Assembly: GCF_000742135.1 (NCBI RefSeq)
Contig: NZ_KN046818.1
Coordinates: forward strand, 992,841-1,056,840
Reading direction: 5' to 3'
Source: Klebsiella pneumoniae
GTDB lineage: Bacteria; Pseudomonadota; Gammaproteobacteria; Enterobacterales; Enterobacteriaceae
Length of the DNA stretch: 64,000 nt
Positions 33,272 through 42,717 of this stretch are shown here, in pieces. Position numbers and translations under genes: made by a program. The notes below the pieces were generated by a model that searched no databases, was not told where the DNA came from, and saw only the letters and a program-made list of their open reading frames with translations. Within the stretch, counting starts at the first letter, position 1, and the number at the start of each line of letters is the position of its first letter.

Positions 33272-34188
33272 GATTTTTTCCGATCGCCAGCGCCTTCTTT
33301 GATCAGCTCGCTGATCCCGGCGATCGATCCCATCAGGCTGCTGGCATCCAGCGGCATCAATACCACTTTGCTGTTGTTAGCGGCGCCAATCTGCTGCAGC
33401 GCATCGGTGTATTTCTGCGCCACGAAGTAGTTGATCGCCTGAATATCGCCCGAGGCGATCGCCGAGGAGACCATTTGGGTGGCGCGGGCTTCCGCTTCGG
33501 CGGACCGTTCGCGAGCCTCCGCCTGCAGGAACGCGGACTGCCGTTCGCCCTCGGCCTTGAGGATCTGCGACTGCTTTTCCCCTTCCGCTTTCAGAATTTC
33601 CGCCTGTCGCACCCCTTCGGCCTCAAGGATGTACGCGCGTTTGGTACGTTCGGCTTTCATCTGGGCGTTCATCGAGGCGATAAGCTCCGCCGGCGGGCGA
33701 ACGTCGCGAATTTCGACGCGGGTGATTTTCACCCCCCACGGGTTGGTGGCGTCGTCAACGATATGCAGCAGGCGGGTGTTAATGCTGTCGCGCTGGGAGA
33801 GCATTTCGTCCAGCTCCATTGAGCCGAGCACGGTACGGATGTTGGTCATCGTCAGGTTGACGATCGCCTGCTCAAGATTGCTGACCTCGTAGGCGGCCTT
33901 TGGCGCGTCGATCACCTGAATAAAGCAGACCGCGTCGATGGTGACGTTGGCGTTATCCCGGGAGATAACCTCCTGCGAGGGGATATCGAGCACCTGCTCC
34001 ATCATGTTCACTTTGCGGCCGATACGGTCCATAAACGGCACGACTAAGCTTAATCCCGGCTGCAGCGTCTGGGTAAAACGCCCGAAGCGCTCCACCGTCC
34101 ACTGGTAACCCTGCGGGACAATTTTCACCGCCGCGGCCACAATAACCAGCGCGACGAAAATAAGGATAGGAATAAAAATCAGCATCAA
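33268..34188 (-). CDS. qmcA: SPFH/stomatin-family protein QmcA
   Basis: 306 residues. N-terminal membrane segment ([19 protein letters not shown]), then the SPFH/PHB domain ([20 protein letters not shown]) and a long Ala/Glu-rich coiled coil ([20 protein letters not shown] and three related KAEGEKQ repeats). Multicopy E. coli qmcA suppresses an ftsH htpX defect, implying a role in membrane quality control. Upstream partner of ybbJ in a two-gene operon. Confidence 0.94.
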   Translation of the reverse strand: MMLIFIPILIFVALVIVAAAVKIVPQGYQWTVERFGRFTQTLQPGLSLVVPFMDRIGRKVNMMEQVLDIPSQEVISRDNANVTIDAVCFIQVIDAPKAAYEVSNLEQAIVNLTMTNIRTVLGSMELDEMLSQRDSINTRLLHIVDDATNPWGVKITRVEIRDVRPPAELIASMNAQMKAERTKRAYILEAEGVRQAEILKAEGEKQSQILKAEGERQSAFLQAEARERSAEAEARATQMVSSAIASGDIQAINYFVAQKYTDALQQIGAANNSKVVLMPLDASSLMGSIAGISELIKEGAGDRKKS

Positions 34189-34325
34189 AAACCTCCTGTC
34201 TTGTTGCCTGGCGGGGCGCTACAAGGAAATAGCGCATGTTTAAACTGAGTATATCTTTCTCCTCATCCTGGAGAAAGGAAAGTGCGGTAAACTAGCGGTG
34301 TTTCAGAAAATAATCAGGAAGACTC

Positions 34326-35003
34326 ATGAAGGAAAATAACGCGCTTTTGCGTCTCGACGGTGTGGGGTTTAAGACCGACGACGCCGTTATTTTACACAAT
34401 ATTAGTTTTCAGCTTCGCGCCGGAGAATTCAAGTTGATTACCGGCCCTTCCGGCTGCGGGAAAAGTACCTTGCTGAAGATTATCGCCTCGCTGCTCAGCC
34501 CAACCTCCGGGCGCCTGTTCTTCGACGATGCGGATGTCGCGACGCTGTCGCCGGAAAGGTATCGCCAACAGGTTTCTTACTGCGCGCAGACGCCGGCCCT
34601 GTTCGGTGATTCGGTTTACGATAATCTGATTTTTCCGTGGCAGATCCGCAATAAACAACCGGATCCGCAGGCGCTGCTGGCCGATCTGCAGCGCTTTGGC
34701 CTTGACGAAAATATGCTGGAAAAATCCATTAACGAACTGTCCGGAGGGGAAAAGCAGCGCGTATCGCTGATCCGCAATCTACAATTTCTGCCGCGCGTGC
34801 TGCTGCTGGACGAAATTACCAGCGCGCTGGATGAAAGTAATAAACAGAATGTTAATGAAATTATTCATGGCTACGCAACGGAAAAACAGGTCGCTGTTCT
34901 GTGGGTCACCCACGATCGCAATGAAATTTCGCATGCCGATGAAGTGATTACGCTGCAACCTGCCGGCGGAAATATGCAGGAGGTACAGCATGAACGGGCA
35001 TAA
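34326..35003 (+). CDS. fetA: Iron export ABC ATPase FetA (YbbL)
   Basis: 225 residues, the E. coli length. Walker A GPSGCGKST at about residue 40, signature LSGGEKQRVSLIR, Walker B VLLLDEITSALD and a switch His (VTHD). With FetB it is reported to export iron and raise resistance to oxidative stress. AGGAAGACTC precedes the ATG. The coding end overlaps fetB by 14 bases. Confidence 0.94.
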   Translation: MKENNALLRLDGVGFKTDDAVILHNISFQLRAGEFKLITGPSGCGKSTLLKIIASLLSPTSGRLFFDDADVATLSPERYRQQVSYCAQTPALFGDSVYDNLIFPWQIRNKQPDPQALLADLQRFGLDENMLEKSINELSGGEKQRVSLIRNLQFLPRVLLLDEITSALDESNKQNVNEIIHGYATEKQVAVLWVTHDRNEISHADEVITLQPAGGNMQEVQHERA

Positions 35004-35772
35004 CATTACGAACGAATCGCTGGCGCTGTCGATGGTGCTGGTGCTGATCGCTATTCTGGTCAGCTATCGGGAAAAGCTGGCGCTGGAAAAAGATATTATC
35101 TGGAGTATTTGCCGGGCGATCGTGCAGCTGATAATCGTCGGCTATGTGCTGAAATATATCTTTAACGTCAATCATGCGGTTCTGACGCTGTTGATGGTGC
35201 TGTTTATCTGCTTTAACGCGGCGTGGAATGCGAAGAAGCGCAGTAAATATATCGACAAAGCTTTTATCTCGTCGTTTATCGCCATCACTACTGGCGCTGG
35301 ACTAACGCTGGCGGTACTGGTGTTTTCTGGCTCGATCGCCTTCGTGCCGATGCAGGTGATCCCGATTGCCGGGATGGTGGCCGGGAACGCCATGGTGGCG
35401 GTGGGGCTGTGCTACAACAATATGGGCCAGCGCTTCAGCAGCGAGCAACAGCAGATTCAAGAGAAACTGAGCCTCGGCGCGACGCCGAAGATGGCCTCAG
35501 CGCGGCTGATTCGCGAGAGCATTCGCGCGTCATTGATTCCCACCGTCGATTCGGCGAAAACGGTCGGTCTGGTGAGCTTGCCGGGGATGATGTCGGGGCT
35601 GATTTTTGCCGGTATTGACCCGGTGAAGGCGATTAAGTACCAGATCATGGTGACCTTTATGCTGCTGTCGACCGCCAGCCTGTCGACGATTATCGCCGGC
35701 TATCTGACCTACCGGAAGTTCTTCAACGCCCGCCATCAGCTGGTGGTGACGCAGCTGAAAAAGCGCCCGTGA
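34990..35772 (+). CDS. fetB: Iron export permease FetB (YbbM)
   Basis: 260 residues of the UPF0014 family, about seven transmembrane helices (for example ALSMVLVLIAILVSY, VQLIIVGYVLKYIF, AVLTLLMVLFICF). Conserved family core GLVSLPGMMSGLIFAGIDPVKAIKYQ near residue 200 (quoted in part). Forms a complete exporter with FetA, whose gene it overlaps by 14 bases; AGGAGG lies within fetA just before the start. Confidence 0.93.
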   Translation: MNGHNITNESLALSMVLVLIAILVSYREKLALEKDIIWSICRAIVQLIIVGYVLKYIFNVNHAVLTLLMVLFICFNAAWNAKKRSKYIDKAFISSFIAITTGAGLTLAVLVFSGSIAFVPMQVIPIAGMVAGNAMVAVGLCYNNMGQRFSSEQQQIQEKLSLGATPKMASARLIRESIRASLIPTVDSAKTVGLVSLPGMMSGLIFAGIDPVKAIKYQIMVTFMLLSTASLSTIIAGYLTYRKFFNARHQLVVTQLKKRP

Positions 35773-35777
35773 ACGAT

Positions 35778-35868
35778 CCCGGGTTGCGGCGTTCACGCCT
35801 TACCCGGGCTACTTAGGCTACGTTCCGCATAGTTCGCGTAGCCCGGATAAGCGCAGCGCTATCCGGGG
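35778..35868. repeat. REP/BIME pair between fetB and cnoX
   Basis: Two palindromes, 35778-35808 (CCCGGGT...ACCCGGG) and 35842-35867 (CCCGGAT...ATCCGGG), between convergent genes. They share arm sequence with the elements after ushA and after the porin gene. Confidence 0.7.
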
Positions 35869-35879
35869 AAGGCAACGGA

Positions 35880-36734
35880 TTAGTACAGCAGCGAATAGAG
35901 CTGACGACGATATTTTGCGGCCAGCGCATCGCCGGTACCGAGGGCGGCGAGGATCTCCTGCAGCATCTTGCGCGCCTGGCCATCGCCGGCGCCTAAATCT
36001 TTCTGCAGATGGCTGAACAGCAGGGCCAGCGCTTCTTCATTACGCCCGACCTGATGCAGCTGCAGCGCCAGCTGGGAGGCCAACTGCGCATCCTCCGGAT
36101 TCTGTTCCACCTGCTGCTGCAGCTGCTGGATTTCCGGGGTGTCGGCGGCCTGTTTGAGCAGCTCAATCTGCGCCACCAGACCCTGATAGTGGGTATCCTG
36201 ATCCTGCAGAGGAATGGTTTTCAGCACGCTTTCCGCTTCATCGGAACGGTGCAGAGCAATCAGCGTTTCCGCCAGCAGCAGGCCAATCTGGCTTTCCTGA
36301 TTCGACAGCTGCCAGGCTTCCTTCAGCAGCGGCAGGGCATCGGCGTATTTTTCTTCCTGCATCAGGGCCAGCGCCTGCTGAGCTTTCAGCTCCTCTTCAC
36401 GGGGCAGGACTTTATCCAGCAGGGCGCGGATCGCTTCTTCCGGCTGCGGGCCTTCAAAACCATCCACCGGCTGGCCGTTCTGGAACAGATAAACCGTAGG
36501 GATGGCGCGCAGACCAAACTGTGAAGCGAGCATCTGCTCGGCGTCGCAATCGACCTTCGCCAGCGTGAACTGGCCGTTGTATTGGGCTGCCAGGCGCTCG
36601 AGCACCGGGGTCAGCTGTTCGCAGTGCTGGCTGCGGGCAGACCAGAAATAAAACAGCACCGGAACGTTCATGGACTGCTGTAGCGTCTGCTGCAGGTTCG
36701 CTTCGCTAATGTTGACAATATTCTGTTCGGACAT
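35880..36734 (-). CDS. cnoX: Chaperedoxin CnoX (YbbN)
   Basis: 284 residues, the E. coli length. N-terminal thioredoxin fold with an SQHC site in place of the usual redox CGPC ([10 protein letters not shown]), so no classic dithiol activity, followed by TPR-like helices (residues 110-284) that bind clients and GroEL. Chlorine-activated holdase that passes substrates to GroEL and DnaK. Preceded by a clear ribosome site; convergent with fetB. Confidence 0.95.
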   Translation of the reverse strand: MSEQNIVNISEANLQQTLQQSMNVPVLFYFWSARSQHCEQLTPVLERLAAQYNGQFTLAKVDCDAEQMLASQFGLRAIPTVYLFQNGQPVDGFEGPQPEEAIRALLDKVLPREEELKAQQALALMQEEKYADALPLLKEAWQLSNQESQIGLLLAETLIALHRSDEAESVLKTIPLQDQDTHYQGLVAQIELLKQAADTPEIQQLQQQVEQNPEDAQLASQLALQLHQVGRNEEALALLFSHLQKDLGAGDGQARKMLQEILAALGTGDALAAKYRRQLYSLLY

Positions 36735-36792
36735 GGGCTTTTCTCGTTAGTCGATTTCTGTTTTACATGGGGGCGGCATTCCGCGCTTCAAC

Positions 36793-37563
36793 TCAGCCGT
36801 GGATAATTTTGTCCATCGCGCGGGCAGGCAGCAGGCGCTTAAGCAGCGCCACCGCGTGGGTGACCAGGGTGACCGGATAGCGCAGCTTTGGTTTATCGCT
36901 GGTAAAAGCATGGCGCACTTTTTCCACCACCGCCTCCGGCCCGAGGGTAAAGCGGGCGGCGATGCCCGGATTTTCTACGGGCTTATCGCTTTGCGTCTGG
37001 TTGACGTTATCGGTAAAGCGGGTGCGGATCGGGCCCGGTTCAATCAGGCTGACCTGAATACCGCTGTGGCGTAGCTCCATGCGCAGCGCGTCGGACCACG
37101 CCTCGAGGGCATATTTACTGGCGGCATAGGCTCCGCGGCCGGGACTGGCGATAAGCCCCATCACCGAGGAGGTCATCACGATGCGCCCTTCGCCGTGCGG
37201 CGTCATCGCCGGCAGCAGCAGCATGGTGAGCTGATGCGCGCCGAAAAAGTTAGCGGAAAATTGCTGTTCCATCTGCTGGCGGCTGATGGTGTTCAGCGGG
37301 CCATAGACGCCATACCCGGCGTTATTGAACAGGCCGTAGAGACGATTATCGGTCAGCGCAATCACCTCCGCTGCCGCGCGCTCCACGCTCTGCGGGTCAT
37401 CCAGATCGAGCAAAATACCGGTTAGCCCCAGCTCCTGCATCCGCGCGACATCCTCTGCTTTGCGGCAGGCCGCCAGCACGCGAAAGCCCTGGCGGGTTAA
37501 ATCCAGCGCGCTTTCCAGACCAATTCCGCTGGAACAGCCTGTCACTAAAACCGTTTTTTGCAT
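36793..37563 (-). CDS. ybbO: Short-chain dehydrogenase/reductase YbbO
   Basis: Classical SDR fold: TGCSSGIG nucleotide-binding motif at the N-terminus, NNAGYG, catalytic Ser in TSSVMG and the YAASK motif. E. coli YbbO is an NADP-dependent aldehyde reductase active on medium-chain and retinoid aldehydes. Start uncertain: the ATG at 37563 (256 residues) has AGGT at good spacing, while the ATG at 37602 (269 residues, the annotated E. coli length) lacks a visible ribosome site and overlaps tesA by 11 bases. Confidence 0.9.
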   Translation of the reverse strand: MQKTVLVTGCSSGIGLESALDLTRQGFRVLAACRKAEDVARMQELGLTGILLDLDDPQSVERAAAEVIALTDNRLYGLFNNAGYGVYGPLNTISRQQMEQQFSANFFGAHQLTMLLLPAMTPHGEGRIVMTSSVMGLIASPGRGAYAASKYALEAWSDALRMELRHSGIQVSLIEPGPIRTRFTDNVNQTQSDKPVENPGIAARFTLGPEAVVEKVRHAFTSDKPKLRYPVTLVTHAVALLKRLLPARAMDKIIHG

Positions 37564-37591
37564 AACTTTACCTGTCAGCGACCCCTGGCGT

Positions 37592-38218
37592 TCAGGAGTC
37601 ATGATTAACTAAGGGAGCCAGCCGCTTCGCCATCCAGTCGGCGATAAACGGCTGCGCGTCGCGATTTGGGTGAATGCCGTCGTCCTGCATCCATTGCGGC
37701 TTGAGATAGACCTCCTCCATAAAAAAGGGCAGGAGAGGAATAGCGAACTCTTTGGCCAGGGCCGGGTAAATCGCGCCGAAGGCTTCATTATAGCGGCGGC
37801 CATAGTTCGCCGGCAGGTGAATTTGCATCAGCAGCGGCTCGGCGTTGGCCGCTTTGATATCTTTAATAATGGTGCGCAGCGTCTGCTCGGTCTGCTGCGG
37901 CGGAAAACCGCGCAGTCCGTCATTGCCGCCGAGCTCAACCAGCACCCAGCGCGGCTGGTGCTGCTTAAGCAGCGCTGGCAGGCGAGCCAACCCCTGCTGC
38001 GAGGTATCGCCGCTGATGCTGGCGTTCACCACCGGCGTTTTCGCCTGCCACTGCTCATTGAGCAGCGCAGGCCAGGCGGCGTTGGCCGCCATCCGATAGC
38101 CAGCGCTCAGGCTGTCGCCGAGGATCAGCAGCGTGTCCGCCGCCATCGCGCGGCAGGTAAACAGGAACAACAACAGGAAAGGCACATGCCAGCGGAAAAC
38201 ATACTTGAAGTTCATCAT
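37592..38218 (-). CDS. tesA: Multifunctional acyl-CoA thioesterase I / lysophospholipase TesA
   Basis: 208 residues, the E. coli length. Periplasmic SGNH hydrolase: signal peptide ending RAMAA, then ADTLLILGDSLS with the catalytic Ser, NASISGDTS, GGNDGLRG, and DGIHPNRDAQP with catalytic Asp and His. Also known as protease I. Its first 33 bases overlap the divergent ybbA start, so the two genes share DNA at their 5' ends. Confidence 0.95.
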   Translation of the reverse strand: MMNFKYVFRWHVPFLLLFLFTCRAMAADTLLILGDSLSAGYRMAANAAWPALLNEQWQAKTPVVNASISGDTSQQGLARLPALLKQHQPRWVLVELGGNDGLRGFPPQQTEQTLRTIIKDIKAANAEPLLMQIHLPANYGRRYNEAFGAIYPALAKEFAIPLLPFFMEEVYLKPQWMQDDGIHPNRDAQPFIADWMAKRLAPLVNHDS

Positions 38219-38872
38219 CTTAAGAAGTCCGTCGGTCAGGGGGAGCATCAGCTCTCCATCCTTACCGGAGTTGAGCTGGTTGTCAAACCGCGGCAGACCA
38301 TCGCCCTGATCGGCGAGTCGGGTTCCGGTAAATCGACCCTGCTGGCGATCCTCGCCGGCCTCGACGATGGCAGCAGCGGGGAAGTATCGATGCTGGGCAA
38401 ACCGCTGCACCGGATGGATGAAGAGGCGCGGGCGGCGCTGCGGGCGCAGCACGTTGGTTTTGTTTTTCAGTCGTTTATGCTGATCCCGACGCTCAACGCC
38501 CTGGAGAACGTCGAGCTGCCGGCGCTGTTGCGCGGCGCCAGCGATAGCCAGAGCCGGGGCGATGCCCGCGCGCTGCTTGAGCAGCTGGGACTTGGCAAAC
38601 GCCTGCACCACCTGCCGGCGCAGCTCTCCGGCGGCGAACAGCAGCGGGTGGCGCTGGCCCGGGCCTTTAACGGGCGCCCGGCCATTCTGTTCGCCGATGA
38701 GCCCACCGGCAACCTCGATCGCCAGACCGGGGACAAAATTGCCGATCTGCTGTTCTCGCTTAATCGCGAACACGGCACCACCCTGATCCTCGTCACTCAC
38801 GATCCGCTGCTGGCGGCGCGCTGCGATCGCCGTCTGCGCCTGGTGGATGGCCAGCTGCGGGAGGAAGCATGA
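38186..38872 (+). CDS. ybbA: ABC transporter ATP-binding protein YbbA (LolD-like)
   Basis: 228 residues, the E. coli length. Walker A GESGSGKST, signature LSGGEQQRVALARAF, Walker B ILFADEPTGNLD and VTHD: the LolD/MacB subfamily. The ATG at 38186 follows AGGAAAGG, both inside the reverse complement of the tesA signal peptide region; further upstream extension is antisense to tesA and rejected. Overlaps ybbP by four bases (ATGA). Transported substrate unknown. Confidence 0.94.
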   Translation: MPAENILEVHHLKKSVGQGEHQLSILTGVELVVKPRQTIALIGESGSGKSTLLAILAGLDDGSSGEVSMLGKPLHRMDEEARAALRAQHVGFVFQSFMLIPTLNALENVELPALLRGASDSQSRGDARALLEQLGLGKRLHHLPAQLSGGEQQRVALARAFNGRPAILFADEPTGNLDRQTGDKIADLLFSLNREHGTTLILVTHDPLLAARCDRRLRLVDGQLREEA

Positions 38873-41283
38873 TCGCCCGCTGGTTCTGGCGCGAATGGCG
38901 CTCGCCGTCGCTGCTGATCGTCTGGCTGGCGTTAAGCCTCGCCGTGGCCTGCGTGCTGGCGCTGGGGTCGATAAGCGATCGGATGGAGAAAGGCCTTAGC
39001 CAGCAAAGCCGTGAGTTTATGGCCGGCGACCGTACGCTGCGTAGTTCGCGCGAGGTGCCCGCCGAGTGGATCGCACAGGCGCGGAAGTCAGGGCTGACCG
39101 TCGGCGAGCAGCTGAGCTTTGCCACCATGACGTTCGCCGGGGATACGCCGCAGCTGGCGGATGTTAAGGCGGTGGACGACCGCTATCCGCTGTATGGCAC
39201 CCTCGAGACGCAACCGCCGGGGCTGAAGCCGCAGGCGGGGAGCGTGCTGCTGGCGCCAAGGCTGATGGCGCTCCTGAACCTGAAAACCGGCGATACGATT
39301 GACGTTGGCGATGCCACGCTGCGCATTGCCGGGGAGGTGATTCAGGAGCCGGATGCAGGGTTTAACCCCTTCCAGATGGCGCCGCGGCTGATGATGAATA
39401 TGGCCGACGTGGCAAAAACCGGGGCCGTGCAGCCCGGCAGTCGCGTCGCATGGCGCTATAAGTTCGCCGGCGACGCTGAACAGCTGGCCAATTATGAGCA
39501 GTGGCTGCTGCCGAAGCTCGGCCCGGAGCATCGCTGGATTGGTCTTGACCAGGACGACAGCGCGCTGGGCAAATCCCTCGAACGCTCGCAGCAATTCCTG
39601 CTGTTATCCGCGCTGTTGACGCTGCTGCTGGCCGTCGCCGCAGTGGCGGTAGCGATGAGCCACTACTGCCGCAGCCGCTATGATCTGGTCGCCATACTCA
39701 AGACGCTGGGCGCCGGAAGGTCGCAGCTGCGCAAGCTTATCGTCGGCCAATGGCTGCTGCTGTTGACGCTGTCGGTGATAACCGGCGGGGTGGCGGGCCT
39801 GGCGCTGGAGCGTCTGCTGCTGCTGGTGCTCAAACCGGTGCTGCCCGCCGCGTTACCCGCTGCCAGCGGTTGGCCGTGGCTGTGGGCTATCGGGGCGACA
39901 GGCGTCATTTCCCTGCTGGTGGGCCTGCGACCCTATCGACTGCTGCTGGCGACCCTGCCGCTGCGAGTGCTGCGTCAGGATGTGGTGGCTAACGTCTGGC
40001 CGTTGAAAATCTGGATCCCGGCGGTTAGCGTCGTGGTGGTGGGCCTGTTGGCCTGGCTGCTGGGCGGCAGCCCGCTGCTGTGGTCGGTGCTGGCCGGGGC
40101 GGTGGTGCTGGCGCTGCTGTGCGGCCTGGTGGGCTGGGGATTGCTGTGGCTGCTCAAACGCCTGACGCTCAAAGCCTTGCCGCTGCGTCTGGCGGTGAAC
40201 CGCCTGCTGCGCCAGCCGTGGTCGACCCTCAGCCAGCTGGCGGCGTTTTCCCTGTCGTTTATGCTGCTGGCGCTCCTGTTGGTGCTGCGCGGCGATCTGC
40301 TTGACCGCTGGCAGCAGCAGTTGCCCCCGCAGAGCCCGAACTACTTTCTGATCAATATCGCCCCTGAGCAGATAGTGCCGGTGAAGACCTTCCTCGCCGA
40401 ACACCAGACGCGGGCGGCGGAATTCTATCCGATCGTCCGGGCCCGTCTGACGCAGATCAACGGTCAATCCACGGACGGGAACAAAGACGAAGCGCTGAAT
40501 CGCGAGCTTAATCTCACCTGGAGCGAACAGCGTCCGGATCATAATCCGCTGGTGGCCGGCAGCTGGCCGCCGAAGCCGGGCGAGGTATCGATTGAGGAGG
40601 GGCTGGCGCAGCGGCTGGGGATAAAGATCGGCGATACAGTGACCTTTACCGGCGATACCCAGGAGTTCAGCGCGAAGGTCAGCAGCGTGCGCAAAGTAGA
40701 CTGGGAGAGCCTGCGGCCAAACTTCTTCTTTATTTTCCCCGCCGGGGCGCTGGACGGGCAGCCGCAGAGCTGGCTCACCAGCTTCCGCTGGGATAACGGT
40801 CCCGCGATGTTGACCCAGCTGAACCGCGAGTTTCCCACCGTCAGTCTGCTGGATATCGGCGCCATCCTGCGTCAGGTCGGCCAGGTGCTCTCCCAGGTCA
40901 GCCGGGCGCTGGAGGTGATGGTGGGCCTGGTGACGGCCTGCGGCGTGCTGCTGTTGCTGGCGCAGGTGCAGGTCGGTATGCGTCAACGCCATCAGGAGCT
41001 GGTGGTCTGGCGCACGCTGGGGGCAGGAAAATCGCTGCTGCGCGCTACGCTGTGGGCGGAGTTTGCCCTGCTGGGGCTGGTTTCCGGCCTGGTGGCGGCG
41101 ATAGGCGCGGAAGTGGCGCTGGCGATGCTGCAGACGAAAGTCTTTGATTTTCCCTGGGCGCCGGACTGGCGCCTGTGGGTGTTGCTGCCGCTGACGGGAG
41201 CGGTGTTGTTATCCCTGTGCGGCGGCGGGCTGGGGCTGCGTCTGTTAAAAGGAAAAGCGCTATTCCGCCAGTTTAGCCAGTAA
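38869..41283 (+). CDS. ybbP: ABC transporter permease YbbP
   Basis: 804 residues, the E. coli length. Two FtsX-like permease cores (around residues 245-400 and 680-804) separated by periplasmic MacB-like domains, as in large MacB/LolCE-type permeases; one N-terminal membrane anchor (LLIVWLALSLAVACVLALG). Probably a mechanotransmission-type complex with YbbA acting on an envelope substrate. The association with tesA across the shared start region is conserved in E. coli. Terminator follows. Confidence 0.93.
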   Translation: MIARWFWREWRSPSLLIVWLALSLAVACVLALGSISDRMEKGLSQQSREFMAGDRTLRSSREVPAEWIAQARKSGLTVGEQLSFATMTFAGDTPQLADVKAVDDRYPLYGTLETQPPGLKPQAGSVLLAPRLMALLNLKTGDTIDVGDATLRIAGEVIQEPDAGFNPFQMAPRLMMNMADVAKTGAVQPGSRVAWRYKFAGDAEQLANYEQWLLPKLGPEHRWIGLDQDDSALGKSLERSQQFLLLSALLTLLLAVAAVAVAMSHYCRSRYDLVAILKTLGAGRSQLRKLIVGQWLLLLTLSVITGGVAGLALERLLLLVLKPVLPAALPAASGWPWLWAIGATGVISLLVGLRPYRLLLATLPLRVLRQDVVANVWPLKIWIPAVSVVVVGLLAWLLGGSPLLWSVLAGAVVLALLCGLVGWGLLWLLKRLTLKALPLRLAVNRLLRQPWSTLSQLAAFSLSFMLLALLLVLRGDLLDRWQQQLPPQSPNYFLINIAPEQIVPVKTFLAEHQTRAAEFYPIVRARLTQINGQSTDGNKDEALNRELNLTWSEQRPDHNPLVAGSWPPKPGEVSIEEGLAQRLGIKIGDTVTFTGDTQEFSAKVSSVRKVDWESLRPNFFFIFPAGALDGQPQSWLTSFRWDNGPAMLTQLNREFPTVSLLDIGAILRQVGQVLSQVSRALEVMVGLVTACGVLLLLAQVQVGMRQRHQELVVWRTLGAGKSLLRATLWAEFALLGLVSGLVAAIGAEVALAMLQTKVFDFPWAPDWRLWVLLPLTGAVLLSLCGGGLGLRLLKGKALFRQFSQ

Positions 41284-41303
41284 GAATATTGCATTTTGAT
41301 GAT

Positions 41304-41336
41304 GCGCCGCCGTTTTTGGCGGCGCTTTTATTTTAA
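41304..41336 (+). terminator. Intrinsic terminator of ybbAP
   Basis: Perfect 8-bp stem (41304-41311 with 41318-41325), six-base loop and a TTTTATTTT tail. Confidence 0.9.
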
Positions 41337-41464
41337 ACGCACAAATTGATAAATAATTGATTTTTAAGAGCACAAAACATTAAAAACCCAACAACACGCT
41401 ATGCTGATTCGCGGTTAATATTCAACTGGAAAATATAAGGTGGCTTATTAATCAAGGAAAAACT

Positions 41465-42610
41465 ATGGCACACACAATAAAAGCGCTGGCGATCTCGATC
41501 GGCGCAGCATTAGCGTTAACGTCATTGCCTTCCCACGCGGAGATTACGCTGCTGAAACAAGATCCGCAGGCGGGCGATCCGTTAAGCCGGCTTAACTTTA
41601 CCGTCGGCGGCAGTATCCGGCCGCAGTTCAACATGATGACCGGCGATGGCGACAAAGGCTCCTGTAAGCGTAACGGTTTTGACGGCGGCACCCGCTTCCG
41701 CTTCGCGGCGGATTACTACCTGTTCGATGATATTAGCTGGATCAGCTACTATGAGCTGGGCGTGAACATTCCGGCGCTGTTTGACTGGGATAACCACTAC
41801 GCGGAAGGCGCGAACAATACCACCCGCCGCATGCTGTATACCGGCCTGAAAAGCGATACCTGGGGTACGTTAACCTACGGGCAGCAGAACAGCATTTACT
41901 ATGATGTGGTGGGGGTGAAAACCGATATCTGGGACTACGATATGATCGGTCAGGCCCCGGGGAACGGTATTAATGGCGATTACGATGGCTCCTATCGTTC
42001 ACGTAATATGCTGAAATATAAGAAAACTGTAGGTGATGTCGATCTTTACGGCTCTTATCTGTTCGAAGACAGCGAATACCTGCCGGGTAACGGCCTGCGT
42101 TACAAGCGTAAAGGCGGTGGTTCTGTTGGCGCGGACTACCACATCATGAAGGATCTGACCTGGGGTACCGCGTGGAACTACACCCGCGCCGAAATGCGCG
42201 ACCCGTCAAGCGCCGACAGCAAAACCTATGACCAGAATATCGTCGGTACCGCGCTGAGCTGGACCCCGGATAACTGGACCTTCTCCTTCGGCGGCGGCTG
42301 GTATCAGAACTTCCTCACCACCAAGAAAACCGATGTGCATAATTACTTTGCCGGTGACGCCTGGGGGATTGAATATTTTGCGGGCTATAAATTCCCGATC
42401 AATCAATACGCTGTTAAATCTATTCAGCCGTACTTTATGGGCGACCGTCTGGAATATGTGAACGGCCGCAACTATCAGCGTATCGATAACGGTCTGGGGA
42501 TTAGCTTCCAGCTGGATTACGGTTTCCGCGTTGACTACGAACACGTGTTTACCTCCAGCACCGACAACCTTGGCGATATGAACCTGGTCCGTCTACGCTA
42601 CGACTTCTAA
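41465..42610 (+). CDS. Outer membrane porin, general porin family
   Basis: 381 residues with a 25-residue signal peptide (ends PSHA), a beta-rich body with repeated aromatic girdles, and a C-terminal VRLRYDF ending in Phe, the BamA-recognised beta signal. It contains the general-porin style AADYYLFDD and KSDTWGTLTYGQQ (constriction loop region). It is not OmpK35, OmpK36 or PhoE as I know them. E. coli K-12 carries rhsD at this place between ybbP and selU. A 130-base AT-rich leader before the start suggests its own regulated promoter. Substrate preference cannot be read. Confidence 0.85.
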   Translation: MAHTIKALAISIGAALALTSLPSHAEITLLKQDPQAGDPLSRLNFTVGGSIRPQFNMMTGDGDKGSCKRNGFDGGTRFRFAADYYLFDDISWISYYELGVNIPALFDWDNHYAEGANNTTRRMLYTGLKSDTWGTLTYGQQNSIYYDVVGVKTDIWDYDMIGQAPGNGINGDYDGSYRSRNMLKYKKTVGDVDLYGSYLFEDSEYLPGNGLRYKRKGGGSVGADYHIMKDLTWGTAWNYTRAEMRDPSSADSKTYDQNIVGTALSWTPDNWTFSFGGGWYQNFLTTKKTDVHNYFAGDAWGIEYFAGYKFPINQYAVKSIQPYFMGDRLEYVNGRNYQRIDNGLGISFQLDYGFRVDYEHVFTSSTDNLGDMNLVRLRYDF

Positions 42611-42622
42611 GCGGTCACAACT

Positions 42623-42701
42623 CCCCGGTCGCGCGCGCTTACCGTGGCTACAAATCGCGCCGACCGGTAGCCCGGCTAAGGCGTTTACGCCGCAAGCCGG
42701 G
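42623..42701. repeat. REP/BIME pair between the porin gene and mnmH
   Basis: Palindromes at 42623-42648 (imperfect CCCCGGT...ACCGTGG) and 42670-42701 (GCCCGGCT...AGCCGGG), between convergent genes; same family as the elements at 28109 and 35778. Confidence 0.65.
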
Positions 42702-42717
42702 ACAATAGAGCATGCGA

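Noticed and set aside
33953..34237. 94-codon minus-strand frame overlapping the qmcA start
   Set aside because: Overlaps qmcA in another frame, no ribosome site and no conserved features.
37670..38185. 172-codon N-terminal extension of ybbA
   Set aside because: Antisense to tesA; the YbbA ATP-binding domain begins at the ATG at 38186, which has a good ribosome site and gives the E. coli length.
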